Assembly: GCF_000003815.2 (NCBI RefSeq)
Contig: NC_049993.1
Coordinates: 6,054,183 to 6,116,182 of the forward strand
DNA: 62,000 bases
Source of the DNA: Branchiostoma floridae
Taxonomy: Eukaryota; Chordata; Leptocardii; Amphioxiformes; Branchiostomatidae
Direction of reading: 5' to 3'
Shown here: one piece after another, positions 1 to 10,704 of the stretch
How the letters are laid out: every line of letters starts with the position of its first letter
Position numbering within the stretch: position 1 is the stretch's first letter
Made by a program: the position numbers and the translations under genes
Notes under the pieces: generated by a model
Told to the model about the DNA's origin: nothing
What the model saw: the letters and a program-made list of their open reading frames with translations, nothing else
Databases searched by the model: none

Positions 1-757
1 TGGGGATCCCGTTTCCTTCTTGGTCCGCCAAAACTTTGTCCCAGACACCTCCTGTCACCACTGCGGGATCTTGGACCTGATCCCTCCGCTAGCCACGTGA
101 TCCGCGGCCAATCACGTCACAAGTTCAAGCCGAGAGACGACGGACAGACGTTGGTCTGGGGAATCTCCCGGATGTGTGGGGTTTTAAGAAGTTACTGTTT
201 CCTTAGCTTGTGAGCTGTTCTTAAGGAATCTTACCTTGGCATCTTGTCAAGAAGCGCGTCTTCCCTGGGCTCCAACAGGATATGTAAATATCAGGCTCTT
301 ACCTTAGGCTGTGTTTTGATGACACTGCTTATCAGTCATATGTTATTGTTTGTTTGTTTTGTTTACGCATTGATTGAAAATGACTTTCAATTTCTTAAGT
401 CATTCTCCCATGAGAGCTACTACGGAACAACTTTTCAGGCTTATGCTTGTTACTGTATCTTTTTTTTCAAATTGGGTACCGGGTATCATGAAAAGTTGAT
501 TTGTCGGCTACTTTTTGGCTACTGATCTTGACGTCCCTCAACAGGTGATGCGGTGACTGACAAATATACGTCACTTCCTGTTCCGCTTAAGATTGACGTG
601 GGGAGACTGTTGTGCCAACACTGCGCGTTGGTCGTGGGTGTCGTCCCATGTCCTGGTGTGACTACCTTTAGATAAAACCTCACGAATTCTGAGAATCGTG
701 TATCTCAGCAACAATGATATCCTGTCGCTGCTTCTTCTAACAACGCTACAATGTTCC
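1..757. other. intergenic, nothing recognised
   Basis: Moderately AT-rich. The open frames here show no domain, splice support or coding bias. Confidence 0.6.
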
Positions 758-813
758 TTAGAGCCGCCTCTAGATCTCTTGACAGAAGTCAAGAGATCTA
801 GAGGTGGTTCTAA
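758..813. repeat. 26-bp-arm hairpin
   Basis: Left arm 758-783 and right arm 788-813 are reverse complements except for two positions (G-T compatible in RNA), around a 4-base loop AGAA. Could be a MITE remnant or a fold-back RNA. No target duplication seen. Confidence 0.8.
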
Positions 814-1179
814 ATAATATTCCCAATATGACAATCAACTCTGAACTTTCGATAGTTTAGTCTGTAGATTGACGCAATTGGAATATTTGTCCGTATACAT
901 TTGGCACGGTGATGACGTGTTGTCGGGGTCACCCACACGGATGTGTAACATGGATGGCATTGTCCTTTTCTTTTACTTTATCCAAACAAACCATGTTTAT
1001 GTCTATCACTTTCTCGTCTTGTCTTTGACAATCCCGTTTACATAAACTAAGGTGTTACAGGTGACTATAAATCAAAGCCTCCGCGTAAGAAATTACTATC
1101 CAATTCAAGGGTCGTGTGTACCTTTATGTCAGCGGATGACGAATATCAGAGAGTTGACATGGCCAGAAAGGTAGAAGAA

Positions 1180-1240
1180 AGTTTTACCTTTAATCATAAA
1201 ATGGCCTCCAGATTTACCTTTAATCATAAAATGGCCTGCA
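1180..1240. repeat. two-copy tandem repeat, 31-bp period
   Basis: TTTACCTTTAATCATAAAA followed by TGGCCT occurs twice in a row (from about 1183 and 1214). Confidence 0.85.
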
Positions 1241-1723
1241 TCAATTAGTTGCGTGGTCTATCTATAAATGTTCTTCCAAGAATTCTCTTTCATAACAAAG
1301 CCGGCAGTCACTGACACGCGTACGTCATGAGTCCCCTACGTCACCAGTGTTTACCTCAACACCTGTCGTCTGCAAATGCCAGCGGGGTGGTTGTCATGGA
1401 TACCAACATGGCGGCGGTGTCCAAGTCTTTGATGTGGTGAGAGATGAAAATAGAGTAACATAAAAAGGAGTCACGACATCTGTACTTATGACAGCTTGAA
1501 GTAGAAAATCAATATTGTCTTACTGTAGTCTTAGTCATTTTTAGGATGTGTGCTCCTCAGAAGGACAGTCAAGGACGTTATATGGCTTGGATGCGTGACA
1601 CATACTGCTAAGTTCAAACACAGAAGTGAACAGTGTTGGCACCTTTCCTTAATGTTTAAGATAGCGTCACTCGAAGCCACCATCACAAACTTGAGCCATT
1701 CAATCAACAAGTCTTGAACTTAC

Positions 1724-1924
1724 ATATCTTGAACTATAGTCACAACAAAATAAACCACAGCAGTCACAGCCGCGCCATTTGGAAGAAGAGAGATCCTTTT
1801 GTTCATAGAACTTTTCCGGAAGAATGAATGGCGCATCTCCAGGTCGCTGACCCGGTATTGTTGGCAAACACGCTCGGCATGTCTCGCCAAGGTGCCACAT
1901 GTCACGTAGCACACGGCCCCAGCA
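1724..1924 (-). CDS. candidate internal exon, unidentified gene
   Basis: A 201-nt interval on the minus strand bounded by a plausible acceptor (CATTTATTACAG, before 1924) and an excellent donor (AT|GTAAGT, 1723-1722). It is open in two frames. The phase 0 frame gives a Cys-rich peptide beginning CWGRVLRDMWHLGETCRACL; the phase 2 frame ends in a hydrophobic stretch. I do not recognise either. No partner exon was found nearby. Confidence 0.25.
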
Positions 1925-2785
1925 CTGTAATAAATGTATGTATATATAGAAACACATAGTTCCTTGTTCGTTTCATCGGATATGCCACATCCGTATTCAA
2001 TCAATTCTGAAGCACGTTTCTGTCCTTCAACGTCTGACTTTCAATGTTAGATTGTTCCGTAAGTTTACTTTGACTTGTTCAACAACAAATAAGAATTGTC
2101 ACAGTAGTGCCCTGTTTGACGGGAAATTAGGTCATACGGACCCCCACCACCAAAGGACAGCAGTGACGTGTCAAACCTTGGCTATGGACGAGTGTGAGTC
2201 GACTGAGCGAAAGGAAATACTCGTAAGAGTCAGGATAAAAGTCAACAACAACGCCAAGGGCTTAGTCTGCACTTTCATGAAACTGTCATTTTACTGATCG
2301 CACTTCCGCAGCGACAATCAGAAGTTTAACATAATACATTGGTCAAATGATGTGAGAAAACTTTGAAAGAGGAACTTCCTTATTATATGATATTGTACTT
2401 CCTTTTCTCAAAACTTTGGGGTTGAGGTTGTTGAACAACAATCACCTAAACAATAACAAAGTTTCGAATACGGCAATGTTATGGAACAGTTTCAAAGGTT
2501 TATTCGAATATACAAGCACATATCAACCATGCTTCTAGTCTAGTTGGCTCTGAACTATACAGGTTTTGGCGCATTTGATATATCATAGTGACTTTACAGT
2601 GAGTCTGCAAAAAGGGGGCATAGAAACTGTCCCATAAACGGTCACGTAACTGTCGTAAGCTTTGCGCTCTGTGTGGGTCTTGTCATTCCATACACGAATC
2701 CGATCAAGCAACAAAGGCAACCCAAGGATTCTTCAAGATCCTGCCCTTAGGGCGGGAAAAACGGCGCGAATTCCTGATCAGTGTG

Positions 2786-4066
2786 CCGGTGTGACAGCGA
2801 TCTCGCCCCCCCGGCGATCTCGCCCCCCCGGGGGGCGAGATCACTAGCGTTTTCGCCCCCCTTTAGCGTTTTCGCCCCCCCCCCAGAACATTATTAGTAT
2901 TCCTCAGAGGGGTCTTAAGAGCAGCTGGTTACTACATATTAGGTGCGCTACCTGGTACTATACTGCACCTGGAGTAACATAGTTGGTGTGTTACCTGGTT
3001 CCTATATGGCACCTTATTACCGTAATATGTCATACCTTGTTCTGTGCAAACACTACATTGAAAAGACAATTTTTTTGTAGCTGACATGGCAGAGGTGGCG
3101 CCATGGCATAGAAAACAATGCTATTGTGAACGTATAAATCAACACCGTCTATGGTACGGACTACGTCAGCTATATGTTTTCAATTTGTCGCAGTATTTTC
3201 TTTCTTGTGCAGAAAACATTTCCAAAGCACTAAGAAAAACACAATTGAATGATATTTTCTCATTATAAACACTATCTACGCACAAGTTCATATACCTACC
3301 TACCTACCTAGTCCCTTGACCTAGTTCATATACCTGTTGCTAAATGCTACAAAAAACCAGTAAAGTACCAGTCTTAAGAAACACGGGTAAAACACCAGTT
3401 CCTAAATACTAGAAAAACAGTCATATTGGAGGTGAAGATATCCATAGGGTAGGTGCATATAACGTACCAGTTTCTAAATACTAGAAAAACAGTCATATTG
3501 AAGGTGAAGATACCCCTTGGCCAGGTGCATACACCAAAATGTGCATTATTCTAATGAATACCTCATTTGCATAATCAATAAAGACATGACATAGTTCTTT
3601 TTTGTGGTCAATTCATAATAGAGACTTCATATTGGAGATATATAGGTTGCTTGAGGACAGGTGAATATAATTAAATATATCTCATGTCGAGACTCAGATA
3701 CATGCAGTAAAGGGAATACAAGGGACCCAACCCTCCTTGTCTGAAACAAGTTCAACTATCTTATTGCCATGTATTTACGTTAATATTCATACTATGGATG
3801 GAGTTATGTATCAAACTCGTGTACTTATATCATTATGAAACTGCATTGTGTGATTTATACCAATCAACTTCTAAAATATCATGTAAACCCGTTTTTTTTT
3901 GGGGGGGGGGGGCGAAATCGCTAAAGGGGGGCGAGGTAGGGGGGCGAGATCACTAGCCGGGGAGGGCGAGATCGCTAGTGATTTCGCCCCGGGGGGGCGA
4001 GATCGCTAGTGATCTCGCCCCCGGGGGGGGCGAGATCACGGGGGGGCGAGAACGCTGTCACACCGG
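2786..4066. mobile_element. 1.28-kb non-autonomous DNA transposon with G/C-tract terminal inverted repeats
   Basis: The ends CCGGTGTGACAGCG (2786) and CGCTGTCACACCGG (to 4066) are perfect reverse complements. Next to both ends come arrays of GATCTCGCCCCCCC or its complement, repeated with variants such as AGCGTTTTCGCCCCCC. The AT-rich interior has no coding potential and contains a 72-bp tandem duplication. No clear target-site duplication was found. The superfamily is unknown. Confidence 0.75.
3394..3537. repeat. 72-bp tandem duplication inside the 2786-4066 element
   Basis: ACCAGTTCCTAAATACTAG at 3394 and ACCAGTTTCTAAATACTAG at 3466 start two adjacent ~72-bp copies sharing AAAAACAGTCATATTG and GGTGAAGATA. 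Confidence 0.85.
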
Positions 4067-4121
4067 GTCGTCTGGTATGATCCATGGACCATGGGTTCAT
4101 TGCTCGTACGATCGTTTTCAG

Positions 4122-4308
4122 AATCCTTCAAGCAGATCCTATGGTAACATAATTATAAGACGGTATCATAAAGCTGGCCAAGGAGTTTAGCAGGCCAAGG
4201 AGTGACCTTGGCCGGCTAAACTCAGCTTTATGAATGAATGAAAGACCTTTATTGTACATTTATGCTCAAACAAATACTATCTTATGTAACAGCAGGATCT
4301 GCTTGGAA
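4122..4308. mobile_element. MITE of the CCAAGCAGATCC family with a nested retrotransposon 3' tail
   Basis: The left end (TTCAAGCAGATCCTA) and right end (AGGATCTGCTTGGAA) are inverted, and internal blocks (GGTATCATAAAGCTGGCCAAGG, in parts; TACTATCTTATG) match the 40232-40365 element. About 45 bp (4228-4275, TGAATGAATGAAAG...) interrupts the alignment and resembles the AATAAA-plus-short-repeat end of a CR1/L2 element on the minus strand. No clear target duplication. Confidence 0.6.
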
Positions 4309-4769
4309 AGTCAAATTTTTAAAAGATGCACCTCGTACATACGAAAGGTTTTAGGTGGCCAGGTTTCTCAACCTTGACTTGTAGGTTCCTTAGCAGATCA
4401 TCATATACTTGGCCAATCATTGCTAATAGATACATTCAGCAAGTGGAAGAGTTTGTTTGACACTAGTAACCAGGCTTTAGCGGCTCTACGCGGTGTCGGT
4501 TTACTCTAACTTAACCTTCTATAAAATCCCAAGTAAGTCACCATGAGTAATGCGGCTGCTAGGTAACATAGGTGTTCACGATTCTATCATAGGTCTTAAT
4601 GATTGTAAGGCTAGTGTTTGCTGTCTGAAATTATCACGTTTTTTTATCAATCCACAGAACTTAAGTTTTAAAACATATCAGCATGTTAAGTATTAAAATT
4701 ACACGGCGGACCCTAAATACTAGTATTTCGCCGCTGTATACATGCTTTGTTAGTTCTTCGTGGAATGTT

Positions 4770-5133
4770 GTCAAATGTCAGCCCTGGGGGGAGACACACC
4801 GACATTCCGAGAGTTGTCGACCGCCACGTCATCGTTGACTTCCCGGTGACTTCCCCAGGTACGTCCGTACGAGCACTTGGGGAAGTCTGGGGTCACGCGT
4901 GGGACAAGGTTACGAATACTCTCCAAGCAGAGGTTGATGGGGAGAATCGTGACCTTTTTCTTAAATGCCGTCTTTTTCTGTCAGCTTTTAAACCCCATCA
5001 ACAGAAAAGCACGGCATATAAGAAAATATCACAATTTTCCCCGTCAACCTCTGCTTGGAGAGTAGGACAAGGTGTCCTTCGTATGTGGACAACTCGACAC
5101 TACACTCAAATTTCATTGCTGGTTTTAAGCAAT
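4770..5133 (+). pseudogene. exon-like reading frame split by a MITE
   Basis: A GC3-rich frame (NVSPGGRHTDIPRVVDRHVI, then DFPVTSPG and VWGHAWDKV) runs to 4910, where the 4911-5064 MITE begins. If the MITE and one copy of its 9-bp target duplication are ignored, the same frame continues for about 15 codons (VSFVCGQLDTTLKF) to a stop near 5133. The protein is not recognised. CAG|GTACGT near 4858 could also be a donor. Confidence 0.3.
4911..5064. mobile_element. 154-bp MITE with 9-bp target-site duplication
   Basis: Inverted ends TACTCTCCAAGCAGAGGTTG and its complement (5045-5064) extend for ~55 bp with mismatches. GGACAAGGT flanks it directly on both sides (4902-4910 and 5065-5073). The left end has six extra bases. 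Same family as 40232-40365. A 9-bp duplication is typical of Mutator-like elements; the assignment is inferred. Confidence 0.8.
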
Positions 5134-5520
5134 AGCCAATGACCTTCGTCTTCCACAACGTTTTGAAATCTTTTAACAAATCCCGCGGTTTTTGAGTGAG
5201 TGGTTTTGAACATGATAGCCCCCTGGTAGATTCTGGTGTTACCTTCTTTTGTGCTTTCTTTTGTGTCACCAATCCAAACATCTGCTTGGTTACTAGTATT
5301 AGTTTTTGCCAAGGTTAACAGAAGAGCTCGTTTGTTAAGACTTAAACGCCTGACAATAGATGGTTCACCGCGAGTAAATTCCAGTATGTTTTAAGGGGAA
5401 GTTGCCATTTCCTTACAATACAATGGAAGGGGAAACCTTAAGGGTATGGATAACAGAAGGACGATATTGAAAGTATAGTTTCCTCCTCTGCTTTATACAG
5501 GAATGAGGAAACTGATCTTG

Positions 5521-5770
5521 AATTACAAATAAATGACAAACGATTGTTTTGTTTTGATTGAATGGGACTTCCCCAAAAAGTACCCGTTTTGAATGTTTCC
5601 CACAGCAAAAGCAAGTTTTTTTTCTGTTTTCATTACAATCAATCTTAAATTACAAATAAATGATAAACGATCATTTTGATTGAATGGGACTTCCCCAGAA
5701 AGTATCCATTGTGAATGTTCCCTACAACAAAACAAGCACGTTCCTCTATTTTCATGACAATCCATCTATT
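5521..5770. repeat. 127-bp tandem duplication
   Basis: AATTACAAATAAATGA at 5521 and 5648 begin two copies sharing TTGATTGAATGGGACTTCCC, GAATGTT(T)CCC and TTTTCAT.ACAATC. Non-coding. Confidence 0.85.
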
Positions 5771-6321
5771 TCTGTTTTGGCCAGCTACCAATTTGCAGAT
5801 CTGTTCATTGCTGGCCACCCCCACCCTCTCGCCCAATGTTGTTCATCAGTTGTTGGAAGCCCGATACAGGTTCAAGTGTACTTCCATAAATATAGAGGCA
5901 TTGGTTTTGATCTGTGTGTGTCTATGTTTGAAGAACAAGACATGTGAGCAGTCATCGTTCTTTGGGAGATGAGCTAAACTTAAGGGGCTGGGCCGAATTT
6001 GGCAACAGATACGAAGCTTCGCGAAGAGAAATACCATAAAGCTTGTCTACGTGTGTGACGTTATACACACCCACTCACGTAACGTAGAGTGGCTTCCGGA
6101 CGACCTGTTACAGTTTTCCCGCCAAACCGAGCCCTGGCCGGGAAATTGTGAATGGGTGCGCGTGGGGACATCTGGGGCATGTGTGTTGCGAATGAGTGAA
6201 CTGTGAAGCAGGACAATGGCAAACGTAAACAATAGTAGCACGCGGGCCTTCGCGCCAAGCTGACGGAATTCCCGCCGGTCTCTCTTGACATTGTTCTCCG
6301 GGGCAATGGCTCGGTCCTAGC

Positions 6322-6745
6322 AAGGAGGTTAAAATCAATACACCTTTCTCACGCGGCGGCCATGATAGATCGAAGAAGAGGTCAATGAGGCAAACAGACA
6401 AAACTTATTTCTAAAATCAGGTCCCATTTAGTTTTCCCCCAAACCACACAAATTTTCATGATATAAGATAGAATAATAAATATTACAAGAAGTGTTATGC
6501 ACCGAAAGATGTAGCAATTTAGAGTAGTGTAGACTGACCCCATAGTCCCTTAAGAGATGCAAAATAACAACATAATAATGCAAATTTTTAACTAATTTGC
6601 AGCCATTCACTTATTGGTCGATTTCCTAATTGGCAGGCTACCATTGGTCGAACTGCTAATTATGATGGACAGCCTTTTGTTTGCCACATTGAACTCGTTT
6701 TAGATCTATCATGACCGCCGCGTGAGAAAGGTGTATAACCTCCTT
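6322..6745. mobile_element. 424-bp MITE with ~60-bp terminal inverted repeats
   Basis: Left AAGGAGGTTA... and CACCTTTCTCACGCGGCGG, with CATGATAGATC, match the reverse complement of the right end (6690-6745). GGTCCTAG occurs in direct orientation just outside both ends (6313-6320 and 6746-6753), a 7-9 bp target duplication depending on where the end is set. If the ends are CAAGG/CCTTG, a hAT-like origin is possible. Confidence 0.8.
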
Positions 6746-7059
6746 GGTCCTAGTCAGTTCATCTCCAAATATGGCTTCGGCTGTGACTCAAAGTATCAGG
6801 CCATAGACCTACTTGTAGCGTTAAACAATCTTGAAAGATGAAGAAAAGCAGCTGTCTAGAGCTAATAAGATAGTAATATATGTAATACAAACTTATACAG
6901 AAGTGAGACTGAATCTGAAACGATGCTGAAGTCGGGGTTGTACGACCAGTATCGACAAGGAGGTTAACTGTTACAAGCTCCATTTTCAATGGAGGCCCGA
7001 CTCAAGGCCATGGTCATACATGAATATTTCATGTGTGAAAGTCGTCCATCAGTCTGGGG

Positions 7060-7230
7060 CAACGTTTTCCCGCCAAAATAACGAGTGGTTCTTCGGTTCC
7101 CGTCCCTCGGGACCCTCCCACCGCCGCACACCTGCCGTCTGCACGGAGCGCAACAATGGGGCGGGAAAATAACGAACCCCCCATCTGCCATGCGCGATTG
7201 TGTGCGGTAACAGCGACGTCAACTACGGCA
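7060..7230. promoter_or_regulatory. CpG-rich segment with two opposed E2F-type sites
   Basis: TTTTCCCGCCAAAATAACG (site at 7066-7074) and GGGCGGGAAAATAACG (site at 7160-7168) lie in opposite orientation 90 bp apart in an unusually CpG-rich stretch. It could be a promoter or enhancer; no transcript is evident beside it. Confidence 0.35.
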
Positions 7231-7682
7231 ATACGACAGATTGCGTTTTTGTCATTGATAAAAAGCATTCCTGTACTTATCTTCAACTAAATACTTAGTT
7301 GTATAGACCCATGTATGTACACACTGCATCATTATGGACAGAAGGCAGTCAGGACGTTTATCATATGATATGAAAAGTCGAAAGTCATAATTTGTAAACA
7401 AACACACCTAACGGTTAATACCTATGAAGACAAAGCGTGAAAACAAAAATTACAACGTTTGCCAAACATAAACTAGTCCATACGAAATTGTAAAACTAAA
7501 AGCACGTTTTCGATCAGGATTCAGGATATCATAAAACTCAAATATTACTAGTATTACTCTGCTCGACTGGCGGTTGAGAATCATAATTTAACGCGATACT
7601 GGAAATTCTCTCATATGCAGCGCTCCGTAACCATTATGACCCGAACAATTATCCAGTCCTCGTCTTTTTCTCGTCCCTTCAG

Positions 7683-7842
7683 CTACCATTGTGGAAAGCC
7701 AGACGGTCGGTGCCCTCCCTGCCCCGGCCAGACGGCCCTGCTGATTCCATCCATGTCAGCCTCCATAGCAGGCTCTTCAGTGGGTGTTTTGATATTTCCA
7801 CTTTTGCTGATTATTAATGTGGCCCTCAGCCTAAGGACATGA
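7683..7842 (+). CDS. candidate terminal exon ending in a GPI-type hydrophobic tail
   Basis: A very good acceptor (TCGTCTTTTTCTCGTCCCTTCAG, ending 7682) opens a frame beginning YHCGKPDGRCPPCPGQ and ending in a small-residue patch plus hydrophobic tail (VGVLIFPLLLIINVALSL) before TGA 7840-7842. That arrangement is typical of GPI-anchor signals. AATAAA follows at 7849-7854. Alternatively it is the 3' end of a retroelement, because the AATAAA is followed by a short ATAAT repeat. Partner exons not found. Confidence 0.35.
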
Positions 7843-8772
7843 ACATGCAATAAAGATAATAATTATCAAAGTGATGTTCAGCTCTTATTGCCTTGTTGCG
7901 AATGCTATCACCCTTAAAATATTTGCGCGGGTATGCACGGCTTGTGAAAATCATAATCGGAACCTGTCTTTATCTGACTAAAATGCACCTGGCAATGGAA
8001 GAGAAATGATTGGTTAACCGTCACGCGGACTGATTGTCCTTGTGTGACCTTGCCTATTCCTTTTTGCCGAAATCCGCGAATCCTCGCAGGAAGTCCGGGT
8101 ACGTGGGTGGAGCCTGAACATATAGCTGCAATGCTATAGCTATGAGAACATAATCCGAGTGAAAAACCACCGAGAAGCCTGACGACAAGGCTTTGATAAA
8201 TGGCCTCCTCAGAAAGGGAGCCATTTTTTCTCTCACGGTATGACCGAGCCCAAGCTGTCCTCATGTTAGAGCACGTCCCTTGGCTCTCTGGTCGTTTTTC
8301 TTTCCCAAGGACACTGGGTTGACCGCTTCATTGTCCTTTGGACATTATTAAACAGTGGGATGCAGGATGCGAAATAAAATATCGCCGTCATCTGCAGGAT
8401 GTAAACTATACGATGATGAACAGGTAAATATTAGAGACAATTCAATCTCCAATTGGATCAACGTGATTCGGAGATTGCTTCCGGGTGTTAGCTATAAAAG
8501 AATTAAACTGCCTCCAATATACGTGCCCTATAGATAGCCTAAATTATTCCAACCAATTATAAATAACTTAGAGGAACAAAGATCGCAGAGCTAGATGTGA
8601 CGACAATAAACTCCCCCACATACATACGGTCCTTCAAAATAGAACAAGTACATGCAATTTATATCAGTAACGTTAGGTTGCCGCAAAAGAGCCATCACTC
8701 CTGTCGTGCTAGTCTTTATATAGAATTTCCATTACGTAATTCTAATAGCGCGCTAACCTACTTTCTTTACAG

Positions 8773-8863
8773 GTCAGTTGACCCTCCTGCCACTACCGCC
8801 TTCTCGGCGGACAAGCTCAAAGGAGGCTTGACAGATCGTGTGAAACACAAACTTTACATGTAA
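8773..8863 (+). CDS. candidate terminal exon, unidentified gene
   Basis: Strong acceptor (CTACTTTCTTTACAG to 8772). The frame SVDPPATTAFSADKLKGGL, then TDRVKHKLYM, has GC-rich third positions in an AT-rich setting and ends at TAA. It enters in the same phase as the 7683 candidate, so the two could be alternative last exons of one plus-strand gene. I do not recognise the protein. Confidence 0.4.
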
Positions 8864-10484
8864 CCCATAAAATGACACTTTCACTATTTGTGTTGATCTT
8901 GACGCGTCGTCGTAAAAATGGCGGCACCTTGTGTATCGTCTTCAGGCTTCAAGCCTAGGAATTTAGTCTTGGCGGGAAAACGGCGAGACTGTGTACGTAA
9001 TTTATGAAACCACTTAATCTCCCAAGGATTTCATCATACATTACATGCCGACGCTGTGTGGATTTTTGTTGGTTCTTCAAATACCGCTAAGCTACTAATA
9101 GCATTGCGTCAGAATATCTCACTATTGACTCTTACGCAACTGGAAATATTTAACAAATATAACGTTACATCCGGCATCCAACATTTCCAGCAAATTCTTT
9201 AAACATGTTACATCGGTTAACTCTGGAACCGACGAGACTGTTTGTACAATGCCTTGACTAAATGTTTAACTAATAGTAGGGAAATGAAATATTAGAGCAG
9301 CAACTTAAAATGCAAAGATGTTTGCAATGTAACGTTGCATAGCGGAAGGGACAAGGTACCACAGATGACTGTCCAGGGAGTCCAAAGTCAAAAGGTAGAA
9401 AAGCAGAGGTATGAATCAAACTAAAATTGAGTGTCCCAACACGTACACTCATCTGCAACTTGTGGAAGCCGGATTGCCCTAGGATTGCCCCACCTCGCGT
9501 CATCATGAGTACACCTGTCTGTACCCATTTGATTTATAATATTATGTCAACAAATGTAGACTGACACTTTTATTAATGGTTGAAAAGTAGGTGTCAAGTG
9601 GACTCGTATTGTGATGATCGCTACGTGAAAATTGTGATGTTTGGAGAGATACGAGAGGGGAGCAGGCGAGCGTCACCGGAAGCTACGTCATCGGCACGCG
9701 GGTTTGCCCCACCTTGCGTCATGCGGACGTGAAAGGCTGTGTCCACCAGGATATGACGTTACGTGCCGATAGGATGCATTACTGCAACCGACTATGGCGT
9801 ATCGGCACCTACAAAAACTGTTGGCATCATTATCCCTAACTGTGTTTTAGTAACTATCTCCAAGCAGATGTAGTGGGTGTGGAGTTTCATATTCAACTGT
9901 TACGCATTAGTCGGCCAAGACGCTACACGTCTTCTAATTTCGAAAACGCAAAAATAGACATTATTCTGTATGTCACAGCGCTATATGAGAGTGGGATTGG
10001 GTTGCATTATGATGTATATGAATATGACGAGGGGAGGGGACAACTGCTGATAATGCGTCATATCACTAGCGCCCGTTATGCCAAGGTCACCCATGTTTTG
10101 AGTACGGAACAGCGTACCACCAGAGCTCGTTTTGGAAAATCTAACTTGGGGACCGGATAATCGCGATTATCCAGATAAGCCAGTGCTATTTGAGCCCGCC
10201 CGTTTCCAAACGGCCACTGTAACCAAGGGTAGGGCATCCCGGTCAGATTTATACCATGTGACCCACCTGCGCACTGAGTGCTGGGAAGTCACATATGGTC
10301 CACAAATAGAGCTTACATTTGCCCAAAATATAGATGTTAAAAATAACTATTAAACGAGGATCCAAAATCTGTTGGATGTAGTATCAAAGGTCTGAATCTG
10401 AAACGCAGCCGGGAAGAGAACTGGAAAGAATGTAGAAATGTCGTTTGACCTTGTTGTATTTCCGTCTCACTAAGCACTAAGGTC

Positions 10485-10554
10485 AGATTGCCTGTTGGGA
10501 CCCAAAACTAACCTTCACTAGATTGCCTGTTGGGACCCAAAACTAACCTTCACT
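10485..10554. repeat. 35-bp tandem duplication
   Basis: AGATTGCCTGTTGGGACCCA and the following AAACTAACCTTCACT occur twice back to back without a difference. Confidence 0.92.
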
Positions 10555-10626
10555 ACATAGTGGCCTTGCTTCGATACAATACTGTACTATGTAATTTAGA
10601 AAATTGCAAAGATATTCAGTTTCACC

Positions 10627-10704
10627 TCACCTATATAACTAACACAATGTTATGTTTGAGTGATATCACCTATATAACTAACACAATGTTATGTTTGAGT
10701 GATA
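10627..10704. repeat. 39-bp tandem duplication
   Basis: TCACCTATATAACTAACACA and ATGTTATGTTTGAGTGATA are repeated exactly once, 73 bp after the previous duplication. Confidence 0.92.

Noticed and set aside
5106-5312. 68-codon minus-strand frame
   Set aside because: Composition is plausible but there is no splice support, and it overlaps the plus-strand exon-like frame; not enough evidence.
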